Below, in pieces: positions 41,398-49,623 of a stretch of 64,000 bases of DNA (positions are counted from its first letter, which is position 1; each line of letters opens with the position of its first letter). The stretch is from Nocardia terrae (GTDB taxonomy: Bacteria; Actinomycetota; Actinomycetes; Mycobacteriales; Mycobacteriaceae), in NCBI RefSeq assembly GCF_009760405.1, contig NZ_WRPP01000006.1:496001-560000 (forward strand), in the 5' to 3' direction. The notes under the pieces are model-generated. The model was given only the letters and a program-made list of their open reading frames with translations, did no database searches and was not told the origin of the DNA. The position numbers were made by a program, and so were the translations under genes.

Positions 41398-43635
41398 ATG
41401 ACAGTTGGCTTTGGCATGAGCATCGGCACAGTGAACTCCGTATGGGCGACCTCGGCTGGTGATCGAACCCGGCCCGCGGTGCGCGTTCGCCGGACCGCCG
41501 TCACCTTCGACAGCGCCGGCGGGCCGCATATCGGGGGAATTCCCCGGTTCGCCCCCGTGGTCACGGACTTCGCCGATCTCACGTCGGAGCCGGACCCGGT
41601 GGTCATCGGCGGTCGCATCTGGTCCCCGGCGGACCTGGTGGCGGCCGTGGTGAACGGGCTCATCGAATCCAACGCCCCCGAAGCCCCCGCCGTAACCACC
41701 TATCCCGCTTGCTATTCGGACAAACACGTCACGCGGCTGCGGCGCGCGCTGGACTGGTCCGGCGCGGCGGATGTCACCCTCATGCCCGAGCCGGTGGCCG
41801 CGGTGGAGTGGCTCGACAGTGAATACGGCATCTCCGAATACGGGTTGACGCTGGTCTACGACCTCGGCGGCAATGCCCTCGACATCGCCGTCGTGCGCAC
41901 CGAGGCCGACCGCGACGAACGCGGCATCCTCGGCCGCGCCGAACGCTCCCACGAATACGGCGGCCGCCCGCTGGGCACCCTGCTGGCCCGCTACGCGCGC
42001 AGCATCGCGCCCGGCGCGACCCAGCCGGTGTCGGCGGTGGTGCCGGCCTCGGACACGAATCGCCTGCGCAGCTGGCACATTCGCAATTCGCTACGGCTGG
42101 TCCGGTCCGTCGTGCACCGTGCGGGCCTGCACATGGAGGACATCGACCGCGTCCTGCTGATCGGTGGCGCGGCCCGGCCCGCCGAGGTGGCGCGGGTGCT
42201 GGCCGACCTCGGCCGCCCGGTCGTCATCTCGCCCGATCCCGCGCACACCGTCGCCGTGGGCGCGGCCATCGCCGCCTTCCGCAGCATCGACACCGGATCG
42301 GCCATCGGACGCTACGCGCCCCGCGCGGCCGTGATCTCCGGTGCGGCAGTGGCTTCCGCGCTGGCCATGTCCGCCGCCACGGTGCTCGGCGGCCCCGTTG
42401 CCGGACCGCCCGGTCTGCAAGCCGCTCCCGAACCGGCCGATCCGACCGCGGGCACCGCGGCGCTCGGCACCGGCGACGTCATCATGCTGGAAGACGTGAG
42501 CGCGCCGCCCGGTACCGGCAGCCACGCCATCGCCACGGTGGCCGCCGTCCGCACTTACGCGCCCATCGCTGCCACGGTGACCCCCACCTGGGTGCACGGC
42601 CGCCCGGTCGACACCACCGGCGGCGGCACCCACTGCGAGACCCGCATGCTCGCGGATAACGCTGTCACCTACGCGAATCCGGCGCAGTTCATCAATCCGC
42701 TGCCCTTCCAGAACCCGGCGCTCAACGGCTGGAACGTGGGCTCGTTCGGCAGCCAGGTCCCGAAGGTCAGCGTGCCCGACGGGACCGTCGGGCCGATCTC
42801 CGGAACGCTGCCCGGCGTAGGCGCGCCCGGAAGTTCGCCCGGCGCAACACAACCAGGTACGGGTTCGCCCGGGGCGGGAGATCCCGGTAGCGGCCTGCCC
42901 GGTGCGGGCCAGCCGGGCGGCTCGACCCCCGGAAGCGCGACGGGTGGAACGCAGACCGGCACCCCGGGTGGAACGACCCCCGGCGACGGCACGCCCGGCA
43001 CTTCGGCCCCCGGTACCAGTACCGGTGGGATCGACACCGGGGGAACGCCTTCCACCGGGACCCCGGGCAGCTCGACTCCGGTTGGCGGCACGCCGACCGG
43101 TGGCGGCACATCAACCGGTGGCGGCAGCACGCCCGGCGGCACGACCGGAGACCCGGCCGGAGCCACGACCGGTGGTGCTCCAGGTGGCTCGACGCCCGGT
43201 GCTTCGACGCCCGGAGGTTCCACTCCCGGTGGCGGAACCGGTACCGGGGCAGGCTCTCCCGGTGGTTCGGCTCCCGGTGGCGGGACCGGTGTCGGCGCGG
43301 GTTCACCCGGTGGTTCGGCCCCCGGCGGTGGAACCGGTGTCGGCGCGGGCTCTCCCGGCAGTTCGACTCCGGGTGGGGCGACCGGCGGCGCCAGTACCGG
43401 CGGAAACCCCTCCGGCGGAGGATCTCTCGGTGGCAGCCCGCAGGGCGGCGGCATCGGCGGCGCGGGCAGCCCGGGCGGCGGGTCTCCCGGCGGTATGCAC
43501 GCCGGTGGCGGCGGCATGGGCGGCGGGGGCATGGGCGGCGGTATGGGCGGTGGCGGCGGCATGGGAGGCGGCGGCATGGGAGGCGGCGGTGGCGCCGGCG
43601 GCGGCAAGGGGGGTGGTGGCGGTGGGCACCGCTGA
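41398..43635 (+). CDS. Hsp70-like protein with membrane segment and Gly/Pro-rich collagen-like tail
   Basis: A 745-residue paralogue of the gene at 36916. Residues 1-300 are the actin-like ATPase domain: GFGMSIGTVNSVWAT, LMPEPVAAVEWL, LVYDLGGNALDIAVV, VLLIGGAARPAEVARVL. One membrane helix follows (VISGAAVASALAMSAATVLGG). The rest lies outside: a region with NPAQFINPLPFQNPALNGWN, then about 230 residues rich in PG-repeats (GTPGGTTPGDGTPGTSAPG) and a Gly/Met end (GGMGGGMGGGG). A cytoplasmic chaperone-like ATPase linked across the membrane to a collagen-like tail is unusual. Function unknown. Confidence 0.75.
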   Translation: MTVGFGMSIGTVNSVWATSAGDRTRPAVRVRRTAVTFDSAGGPHIGGIPRFAPVVTDFADLTSEPDPVVIGGRIWSPADLVAAVVNGLIESNAPEAPAVTTYPACYSDKHVTRLRRALDWSGAADVTLMPEPVAAVEWLDSEYGISEYGLTLVYDLGGNALDIAVVRTEADRDERGILGRAERSHEYGGRPLGTLLARYARSIAPGATQPVSAVVPASDTNRLRSWHIRNSLRLVRSVVHRAGLHMEDIDRVLLIGGAARPAEVARVLADLGRPVVISPDPAHTVAVGAAIAAFRSIDTGSAIGRYAPRAAVISGAAVASALAMSAATVLGGPVAGPPGLQAAPEPADPTAGTAALGTGDVIMLEDVSAPPGTGSHAIATVAAVRTYAPIAATVTPTWVHGRPVDTTGGGTHCETRMLADNAVTYANPAQFINPLPFQNPALNGWNVGSFGSQVPKVSVPDGTVGPISGTLPGVGAPGSSPGATQPGTGSPGAGDPGSGLPGAGQPGGSTPGSATGGTQTGTPGGTTPGDGTPGTSAPGTSTGGIDTGGTPSTGTPGSSTPVGGTPTGGGTSTGGGSTPGGTTGDPAGATTGGAPGGSTPGASTPGGSTPGGGTGTGAGSPGGSAPGGGTGVGAGSPGGSAPGGGTGVGAGSPGSSTPGGATGGASTGGNPSGGGSLGGSPQGGGIGGAGSPGGGSPGGMHAGGGGMGGGGMGGGMGGGGGMGGGGMGGGGGAGGGKGGGGGGHR
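43234..43377 (+). repeat. Three 48-bp tandem repeats in the Hsp70-like tail
   Basis: Units 43234-43281, 43282-43329 and 43330-43377 encode GTGTGAGSPGGSAPGG, GTGVGAGSPGGSAPGG and GTGVGAGSPGSSTPGG. Length variation between strains is expected. They are part of a longer degenerate Gly/Pro region. Confidence 0.75.
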
Positions 43636-44073
43636 TCCCGTGTTGCGCTGCGTATCCCGGCGTTCCGCGACCTTCCGGCACGACGAGCTCGGTCCGGTCG
43701 GCTCGCTGCGCACTCCGCTTCCCGGCTGGTCCTGTCCGACGGTCGATTCGACCCCGCTGGTGCTGGCGGCGCTCATCCTCGCCGGTCGCCTGCACCGCGA
43801 CGGGGCCGGTCCGGCCCGTTGCGGCCGAAGGCTTTTCAGCAGATCCCGCGCCAGGCGTGCTGTCCCACACGCCGGTTCGGGTTGCGGGGGAGACGAGGCG
43901 ATGGAGTCCCACCATCCGCCCTCTCCCCACGGCGACGCAGGTGGCCGGCGGGCCTGACCACCCCGCCCCCACCTCGTCCCCGATTCCGGGCGAGCCGATC
44001 TCGGCCCGCCCCACGAACCGGCGGCGGGCGAGTGAGGGACCTGCAACCTCTCATCCCGTCGTCGAAAGTGACC
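43636..44073. other. Gene-free region after the Hsp70-like gene
   Basis: About 440 bases between convergent genes. Open frames exist on both strands but have no family resemblance, poor starts and many Arg/Pro/His residues as expected of out-of-frame GC-rich DNA. Confidence 0.5.
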
Positions 44074-44115
44074 GGCCCACCCCGCGTTTCCAGTGCCCGG
44101 ACGCGGTGGTGGGCC
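44074..44115. terminator. Hairpin between convergent transcription units
   Basis: GGCCCACCCCGCGT (44074-44087) pairs with ACGCGGTGGTGGGCC (44101-44115) with a single bulged base and a 13-base loop. It lies 75 bases beyond the SDR gene's 3' end and may stop transcription from both sides. Confidence 0.55.
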
Positions 44116-44190
44116 TGTCGCGATGAAGGGCGCGGCAGTTGCGGTGTGGGTGGTGTGCAGGCCCGCGATGCGGTGGTGCACCTGCGCGGT

Positions 44191-44952
44191 TCAGCGGGCG
44201 GTGAAGCCGCCGTCGATGGCCAGCGCCGCACCCGTGATGAAGCTCGCTTCGGTGCTGAGCAGGTAGGCGCAGAAGGCGGCGATCTCCTCGGGGTGGGCGA
44301 TGCGGCCGACGGGGTGCAGGGCGGCGATGGCGGCCTCGCCCTCGGGGGTCGCGCCCATGGAGGCGCGGAAGGCCGGGGTGTCGACCGCGCCGGAGATCAA
44401 GGCGTTCACCCGGATCGAACGGTCGGCCGCCTCCAGCGCCACGGCCCGGGTCAGGCCCACCACCCCGTGTTTGGCGGCGACGTAGGGCGCGACCTGGCCC
44501 ATGCCGACGACGCCGAGGTTGGAGGCGTTGTTGAGGATCGCGCCGCCGCCGCTCGCCGCCAGCGCCGGAACCTGGTGCCGCAGACCGTAATAGACGGCCG
44601 TCAGATTGAGTTCCAGATCGGCGCGCCAGCCCGCCTCGTCGATGTCCTCCACCGGCCCGAAGGCGTTGACCGCCCCCGCATTGTTGAAAGCCGCGTCCAG
44701 GCGGCCGAATTCGGTGACGGCCACGCCGGTCAGGCGTGCCACGTCGGCCTCGACGGTGACGTCGGTGGGCACGAACAGCGCGTTCCCGCCCGCGTCGCGG
44801 ATCTCCTCGGTGATCCGGTCGCCCGCCTCTTTGCCGCGCGCGCCGAGCACCACGGTTCCGCCCTCGGCGGCGATGCGGCGGGCGACGGCCGCACCGACTC
44901 CCGAGGTCGCGCCGGTGATGAGAACGACCTTGCCTGCGAAGCGAGCATCCAT
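44191..44952 (-). CDS. Short-chain dehydrogenase/reductase, classical type
   Basis: A 253-residue NAD(P)-dependent oxidoreductase. Cofactor loop LITGATSGVGAAVA at residues 9-22, AFNNAGAVN, catalytic Tyr-Lys in APYVAAKHGVVGLT, and the family ending SFITGAALAIDGGFTAR. The Ser site is in ILNNASNLG. Start ATG 44952 with a GGGGAA site. An inverted repeat GTTGAC-N8-GTCAAC lies just upstream. It is a single gene; substrate unknown. Confidence 0.87.
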   Translation of the reverse strand: MDARFAGKVVLITGATSGVGAAVARRIAAEGGTVVLGARGKEAGDRITEEIRDAGGNALFVPTDVTVEADVARLTGVAVTEFGRLDAAFNNAGAVNAFGPVEDIDEAGWRADLELNLTAVYYGLRHQVPALAASGGGAILNNASNLGVVGMGQVAPYVAAKHGVVGLTRAVALEAADRSIRVNALISGAVDTPAFRASMGATPEGEAAIAALHPVGRIAHPEEIAAFCAYLLSTEASFITGAALAIDGGFTAR

Positions 44953-44984
44953 GACTGCATTCCCCTTGCGGTAGAGCTGATTTC

Positions 44985-45004
44985 GTTGACGTGTCATAGT
45001 CAAC
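44985..45004. promoter_or_regulatory. Inverted repeat upstream of the SDR gene
   Basis: GTTGAC (44985-44990) and GTCAAC (44999-45004) flank an 8-base centre. Read on the minus strand the outer arm gives a TTGACT -35. It may be an operator. Confidence 0.45.
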
Positions 45005-45068
45005 GCCGCGCAGGGGTCGGGCGCTGGCGGAAAACGGCCGTCACACTTGATGTGTCATGGAACTGGAA

Positions 45069-45716
45069 TCAGGCCGGGGACAGCAGGTCCGGCAGCTCGT
45101 CCAAGCCGTCGATGACCGTCGCGCGGGCGGCGTCGGGCAGTTCGGACGTGAGGTAGCCCCACGGGCCGCGGCGGATCAGCACCGGCATCATGCTCGCCGC
45201 CAGCACCGGCACGACGTCGTTGTCGACCCGGTCGCCGATGTAGCAGATCTCGGCGGGCGCGACACCCGCCACCTCCGTCACGCGGGTGAAGAACTTGGGG
45301 TCTGGTTTCTCGAGGTCCCACTCGGCCGAGGTGTAGATGGCGTCCACGGGAAGCGTCATCCGCTCCAGCGCCGATTTCGCCTGTGGCGGCTGATTTCCGG
45401 CGATGATGACGGTGATTCCCCGTCGCCGCAGCTCACCCAGGGCCCGGCGGACATCCGGGTAGAGGTCGTCGGCGTCGAAGTTGTTGCGCAGGCTGTGGGG
45501 TTCCTCGGCCGCCCACGCGATCTGCTCGGCGTCGACGTCGAGGCCCGGCCGCACCAGCTCGAAGGCGTCGGTGAGCGGCCGGCCGGTGGCCGCCATGCCG
45601 CCGATCGCGCCCAGGAAGGCGAAGCGCGGCACGCCGAGCCGGTCGGCCCACCGGCACCAGATGCGCGTCTCGTCGATCAGCGTCTCGCCCACATCGAATA
45701 CCGCAGCCTTGATCAT
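45069..45716 (-). CDS. HAD-superfamily hydrolase
   Basis: A 215-residue phosphatase-type Rossmann protein. Motif I is AAVFDVGETLID: the nucleophile Asp is kept, but the acid/base position two residues on is Gly rather than Asp, as in several FDVGETL subfamilies. Motif II is VIIAGNQPP, Lys is in WDLEKPDPKFF and motif IV ICYIGDRVDNDVVPVLAAS. This could be a phosphatase or a dehalogenase-like enzyme. The downstream gene is unrelated. Confidence 0.82.
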   Translation of the reverse strand: MIKAAVFDVGETLIDETRIWCRWADRLGVPRFAFLGAIGGMAATGRPLTDAFELVRPGLDVDAEQIAWAAEEPHSLRNNFDADDLYPDVRRALGELRRRGITVIIAGNQPPQAKSALERMTLPVDAIYTSAEWDLEKPDPKFFTRVTEVAGVAPAEICYIGDRVDNDVVPVLAASMMPVLIRRGPWGYLTSELPDAARATVIDGLDELPDLLSPA

Positions 45717-45740
45717 TCGCCCAGCGTATCGGGCGGTCGT

Positions 45741-46307
45741 TCAGTGCCGGGCGTTGAGGAAGCCGATGACGGTCGCGCCCCACCAGCAGATCTGCGAGAC
45801 GAGCCCGGTGGCCGCGCCCCAGGCCAGCAGTCGCGGGGTCAGCGGGGCCGCGCCGCGGGCCTGCAGGCGGCGGTTGAGCGCGCACGCCTGAATGCCGTTG
45901 AGGGTCAGTGCGAATACCAGGGCCAGCTTGGTGCGGGTCATGGTCGAGGCGAGATTCGGCTCGAGCACGCAACCGCTGGCCACCAGTCCGGCCAGTCCCA
46001 GCCAGATCGGGACGTGCAACCGGCCCACGGCGCGCAGCGTCTCGGGCAGGGTGAGACGTCCTGCGGCCCAGCGCAAAACGAAGGAATCGGCCAGCAGCAC
46101 GCCGCCGAACCCCACCACGAGGGCGGTGAGATGGACGGCGAGTCCACCCGTGCGCACGGTCGCGCTGGCGGTGACGTGGGCGGCGATCCAGATCGCGGCG
46201 GCGAGGGTGCCGGTGGCCAGCACGGCGTGGCCGGACACGATTCCCCAGGAATCGTGCGGAACGCCCGCCGTCCCGGCGCGGGGCCGGGCGCTGCTGGTCA
46301 TGAGCAT
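45741..46307 (-). CDS. Iron-box-controlled integral membrane protein
   Basis: A 188-residue protein with about five hydrophobic segments (GHAVLATGTLAAAIWIAAH, LAVHLTALVVGFGGVLLADS, IWLGLAGLVASGCVL, LALVFALTLNGIQACAL, LLAWGAATGLVSQICWWGA). His residues at helix ends could ligate heme or metal, but no family is recognised. ATG 46307 has an AGAAGG site, and the 19-base iron box at 46324-46342 lies 17 bases further upstream. It is probably repressed by an IdeR/DtxR regulator when iron is plentiful, so a role in iron or heme handling is likely. Confidence 0.7.
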   Translation of the reverse strand: MLMTSSARPRAGTAGVPHDSWGIVSGHAVLATGTLAAAIWIAAHVTASATVRTGGLAVHLTALVVGFGGVLLADSFVLRWAAGRLTLPETLRAVGRLHVPIWLGLAGLVASGCVLEPNLASTMTRTKLALVFALTLNGIQACALNRRLQARGAAPLTPRLLAWGAATGLVSQICWWGATVIGFLNARH

Positions 46308-46323
46308 GATCGAGCCTTCTAGA

Positions 46324-46342
46324 TTAGGTAAGGAAAGCCTAA
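46324..46342 (-). promoter_or_regulatory. IdeR/DtxR-type iron box
   Basis: TTAGGTAAGGAAAGCCTAA is 19 bases with TTAGG/CCTAA arms, the length and arms of the IdeR consensus (TTAGGTTAG.CTAACCTAA). It is 17 bases upstream of the membrane protein start on the minus strand, and about 100 bases upstream of the AIM24 gene on the plus strand. Confidence 0.75.
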
Positions 46343-46443
46343 ATTACTAAGAAGGTCGGCTCGATGGCAAGTCGGCAACGATCCCACGTCCTCGCCGCAA
46401 CGGGCACACTGGTGAGAGCCGCGACCCGTGGGAGGGGAACCTG

Positions 46444-47151
46444 ATGGACGCCAGAATCCGGGGAACCGTGATGCCGGTGCTCGAAGTCGCGCTGGAACCG
46501 GGCGACCGCCTCATCGCCGAAGCCGGGCAGCTGTCCTGGATGACCGATTCGATTCGCCTGAGCACGTCCACCCGCGGCGCGGCCGGCGGAGTCTTCGGGG
46601 CGGTCCGCCGCGCGATGGCGGGAGCCGGGCTCTTCATGACCGAATACACCGCCCACCGCGAACCCGGCCGCGTCTCCTTCGCGGCCAAACTGCCCGGCCA
46701 GATCCTGCCGGTCCAGCTGCACAAGGGCCAGGAGTTCATGGTGCACCGCCACGGATTCCTCTGCGCCGCAGGCGATGTCCGTGTCGCACTGAGCTTCCAG
46801 CGCCGCCTCGGCGCGGGCATATTCGGTGGCGCGGGCTTCACCCTGCAACGCCTGTCCGGCGACGGCTACGCCTGGGTGGAACTCTCCGGCGAGGTCGTCG
46901 AATACAACCTCGCCGCGGGCGAGACCCTGCGCGTCCACCCCGGCCACATCGGATTCTTCGACGCCTCGGTCGATTTCGACATCACCATGATCCGCGGCGT
47001 CCGCAATCTCCTCTTCGGCGGCGACGGCCTCTTCCTGGCCGCCCTCACCGGCCCGGGCCGGGTCTGGCTGCAATCCCTCACCATCACCAACCTCGCCCAC
47101 ACCCTCATCCCGTACCTCCCCATCCCCGAACCCGGCACCCAGTCCCGCTGA
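46444..47151 (+). CDS. AIM24 family protein
   Basis: A 235-residue beta-rich protein of the AIM24/TIGR00266 family. The pattern LIAEAGQLSWMTDSIRL, FMTEYTAHREPGRVSFAAKL, then VELSGEVVEYNLAAGETLRVHPGHIGFFDAS (shown in parts) and LTGPGRVWLQSLTI is characteristic. These proteins form flat beta-sheet trimers, and their role in bacteria is not known. GTG- or ATG-start is clear: ATG 46444 with GGGAGGGG upstream. The promoter lies in the same divergent region as the iron box, so iron control is possible here too. Confidence 0.82.
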   Translation: MDARIRGTVMPVLEVALEPGDRLIAEAGQLSWMTDSIRLSTSTRGAAGGVFGAVRRAMAGAGLFMTEYTAHREPGRVSFAAKLPGQILPVQLHKGQEFMVHRHGFLCAAGDVRVALSFQRRLGAGIFGGAGFTLQRLSGDGYAWVELSGEVVEYNLAAGETLRVHPGHIGFFDASVDFDITMIRGVRNLLFGGDGLFLAALTGPGRVWLQSLTITNLAHTLIPYLPIPEPGTQSR

Positions 47152-47162
47152 TCGGTGGCTGG

Positions 47163-47415
47163 GTGTTCACCGGTTTCGAGACCTTCGACGTTCCGACGGC
47201 AGCCACGTCCACGGTCGCCGCAACGGCAGCGGGCCACCGATATTGCTGCTGCAGGGGATCCCCGAGACCCAGCTCATATGGCAGCCGATCCCCTCCGGAT
47301 CTGGCAGTCCTGGTGTGAAACGGTCACCGGAGAGCCGGTGCCCTGCGGACATTCCCTGCCGGAGGAGGCCCCGCAACGCACGGTCGATCGGCTCCTCCGC
47401 TTTCCGACCGCATGA
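47163..47415 (+). pseudogene. Remnant of a haloacetate-dehalogenase-like alpha/beta hydrolase
   Basis: Three frames in succession match the two ends of one family. Frame 1 gives FTGFETFDVPTA, frame 3 gives SHVHGRRNGSGPPILLLQG and IPETQLIWQP (the N-terminal oxyanion region), and frame 2 gives DPLRIWQSWCETVTGEPVPC then GHSLPEEAPQRTVDRLL (the C-terminal His region) to the stop at 47415. About 200 residues, including the nucleophile, are missing. It is a decayed gene with an internal deletion and frameshifts. Confidence 0.65.
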
Positions 47416-47435
47416 GCCGAGCTTGACGGCTGCGG

Positions 47436-48305
47436 TCAGGCGGAGAGTTCGAGGGGGAGGGCGGCGGTGACGTAGCGGTCGAGGGCGACCTCGGCCAGGA
47501 GGGGGTGTGCGCCGAGGGTTCGGGCGTGCGGTAGTTGGGGGAGGCTGTCGCGTAGGCGGTCGGTGAGGAGGCCCGGGGCGAGGAACCAAGGGGCGACGAT
47601 GATTCGGTCGGCGCCGCGGGCGCGCAGGCGGGCGAAGGCGCGGTGCAGGGTGGGTTCGGTGGTGGCGAAGCAGGTTTCGGTGTCCCACCCGGTCATGGCC
47701 GAGAGCAGGCGTGCGACGTCCGCGGTGCGGATATTGGCGGTGGGGGACGAGGAGCCTACCGCGGCGACCGCGATTCCCCAGCGAGGGACGGCTTCTCGGG
47801 CCGGGCCGGAGTCGGCGTCGGGCATGGCCGCCACGATGCGGTCGCGCAGGGCGACGATCAGGTGCGGGTCCGGGCCGAGGACGTCGGCCTGGGTGAGGCT
47901 GAGCTGGGGGTGCCGGGCCCGGGCGGCGTCGAGCAGTCCGGGCAGATCCACCCGGGCGTGAAAGGCGCTGCCCAGCAAGAGCGGAACCACGACAGCATGC
48001 GAATGGCCGTCGGCGGCAACGGCATCCACGACCTCATCGACCGAGGGTGAGCTCAGGTCCAGGAAGGCCAGGCGCACATCGAGATCCGGGCGCTGGGCCG
48101 CGATCTGCGCCACGACGGCCCGCATGGTCGCCGCCGAGCGCGGATCCCGGCTGCCGTGCGCGACCGCGATGAAGGCGGGTGCGTGTTCGAGCCGGATGGG
48201 GCGGGCCGGGCCGCCGCGCACGGTGGACAGGGTCCAGGGCGCGCGGTGACCGGCCGCTGCGCCCGGCGGGACGGCCGGAACTGCGCCGTTGCCGGGCGGA
48301 TTCAT
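47436..48305 (-). CDS. Sirohydrochlorin chelatase (CbiX-like)
   Basis: A 289-residue chelatase that inserts iron into sirohydrochlorin to give siroheme, the cofactor of the sulfite reductase at the head of this operon. Signatures: FIAVAHGSRDPRSAAT with the metal-binding His, VVVPLLLGSAFHARVDLP, and the second half VAPWFLAPGLLTDRL. A 40-residue N-terminal extension is low-complexity. Its ATG begins one base after the cysN stop, so it is the last gene of the sulfate assimilation operon. Confidence 0.82.
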   Translation of the reverse strand: MNPPGNGAVPAVPPGAAAGHRAPWTLSTVRGGPARPIRLEHAPAFIAVAHGSRDPRSAATMRAVVAQIAAQRPDLDVRLAFLDLSSPSVDEVVDAVAADGHSHAVVVPLLLGSAFHARVDLPGLLDAARARHPQLSLTQADVLGPDPHLIVALRDRIVAAMPDADSGPAREAVPRWGIAVAAVGSSSPTANIRTADVARLLSAMTGWDTETCFATTEPTLHRAFARLRARGADRIIVAPWFLAPGLLTDRLRDSLPQLPHARTLGAHPLLAEVALDRYVTAALPLELSA

Positions 48306-48306
48306 C

Positions 48307-49623
48307 TCAGACCCCGACTTCGGCGCCGACTTCGGCCTCGCCGACCTCGACCGCGGTCAGGGCGTCGCCGACCAGGCCGGCCGCGAGGGTGTTGCCGCCC
48401 GCCGGATCGATCAGCAGAAACGAGCCGGTGTGGCGGTTGACGCTGTAGTCGTCGGCCACGATGGCGTCGGCGACGCGGATCGAGATGCGGCCGATGTCGT
48501 TGAGCGACAGCGACTCCGGGTTGGGGTCGGCGGCCAGGTGCTGCTCGTCGAAACGCTCGAGCAGCGCGCCGACGATGGCCTGGGTGGTGCGGGTGCCGTG
48601 CTTGAGCAGCAGGCGCGCGCCCGGGCGCAGCGGCTTGTCGCCGAGCCAGCAGACGGTGGCGTCGAACGAGTCGATCGGCTCGGGAGCGTCGGTGGCGGCG
48701 GCGATCACGTCGCCGCGGGAGACGTCCACGTCGTCGGCCAGGATCAGGGTGACGCTGCGGCCCGGCTGCGCCGAGGCGAGTTCCCCATTGGGGGTGTCGA
48801 TGCGCTCGACGGTGGTGCGGGTGCCCGACGGCAGCACCACGACCTCGTCGCCCTTCGAAACCACGCCCGCCGCGACCTGTCCCGCGTAGCCGCGGTAGTC
48901 CGGGTAGTCGGCGGTGCGCGGCCGGATCACGTACTGCACCGGGAAACGCAGCCCGACCTGGTGGCGGCCGTGCGCGTCCGCGTCCACCGGCACCGACTCC
49001 AGGTGCTCGATGAGCGAGGGCCCGTCGTAGTAGGGGGTGTTCTCCGAGCGCGAGGCGACATTGTCACCGTGCAGCGCGGAGACCGGGATCTCCTGCACGT
49101 CCTCGGGCGACCAGCCGAGTTTCGCGGTCAGCTCGGCGAATTCGGACTTGATCTTGTCGAAGACACCGGCCGGATCATCGACTAGGTCGATCTTGTTCAC
49201 GGCCAGCACCAGCTTCGGCACGCCCAGCAGCGCCATGACGGCGGCGTGACGGCGGGTCTGCTCGATGACGCCCTTGCGAGCGTCCACCAGCAGGATCACC
49301 AGCTGCGCGGTCGACGCGCCGGACACCGTGTTGCGGGTGTACTGCACGTGGCCCGGGGTGTCGGCGAGCACGAAAGACCGTGCGGGCGTGGCGAAGTAGC
49401 GGTACGCGACGTCGATGGTGATGCCCTGCTCGCGCTCGGCGCGCAGGCCGTCGACGAGCAGCGACAGGTCCGGGGTGGACAGACCCTTGTCGACCGAGGC
49501 GCGGGTGACCGCGTCGATCTGGTCTGCCAGCACCGATTTCGTGTCGTAGAGCAGCCGCCCGACCAGGGTGGACTTGCCGTCGTCGACCGATCCGGCGGTG
49601 GCCAGTCTCAGTAGGTCGGACAT
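48307..49623 (-). CDS. cysN: Sulfate adenylyltransferase subunit 1 (GTPase)
   Basis: A 438-residue GTPase that drives APS synthesis with CysD. The elongation-factor-like G-motifs are TAGSVDDGKSTLVGRLLYD (G1), EREQGITIDVAYRYF (G2), LADTPGHVQYTRN (G3) and LVLAVNKIDLVDDP (G4). The length is that of CysN alone; there is no C-terminal APS kinase (CysC) domain, in keeping with an APS-reductase pathway. The start ATG overlaps the stop of the preceding mini-ORF (TGATG). Confidence 0.92.
   Translation of the reverse strand: MSDLLRLATAGSVDDGKSTLVGRLLYDTKSVLADQIDAVTRASVDKGLSTPDLSLLVDGLRAEREQGITIDVAYRYFATPARSFVLADTPGHVQYTRNTVSGASTAQLVILLVDARKGVIEQTRRHAAVMALLGVPKLVLAVNKIDLVDDPAGVFDKIKSEFAELTAKLGWSPEDVQEIPVSALHGDNVASRSENTPYYDGPSLIEHLESVPVDADAHGRHQVGLRFPVQYVIRPRTADYPDYRGYAGQVAAGVVSKGDEVVVLPSGTRTTVERIDTPNGELASAQPGRSVTLILADDVDVSRGDVIAAATDAPEPIDSFDATVCWLGDKPLRPGARLLLKHGTRTTQAIVGALLERFDEQHLAADPNPESLSLNDIGRISIRVADAIVADDYSVNRHTGSFLLIDPAGGNTLAAGLVGDALTAVEVGEAEVGAEVGV

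Noticed and set aside
41099..41398. A 99-codon minus-strand ORF in the low-GC island
   Set aside because: Third codon positions are near-random for this genome, there is no ribosome-binding site, and no family is recognised. It overlaps the start of the Hsp70-like gene.
43234..43621. Possible CRISPR-like array
   Set aside because: The repeats are in-frame 48-base coding units with no spacers and belong to a low-complexity protein tail.
43819..45156. A 445-codon plus-strand frame antisense to the SDR gene
   Set aside because: Shadow of the SDR and of the intergenic region; Gly/Arg-rich with no homology pattern.
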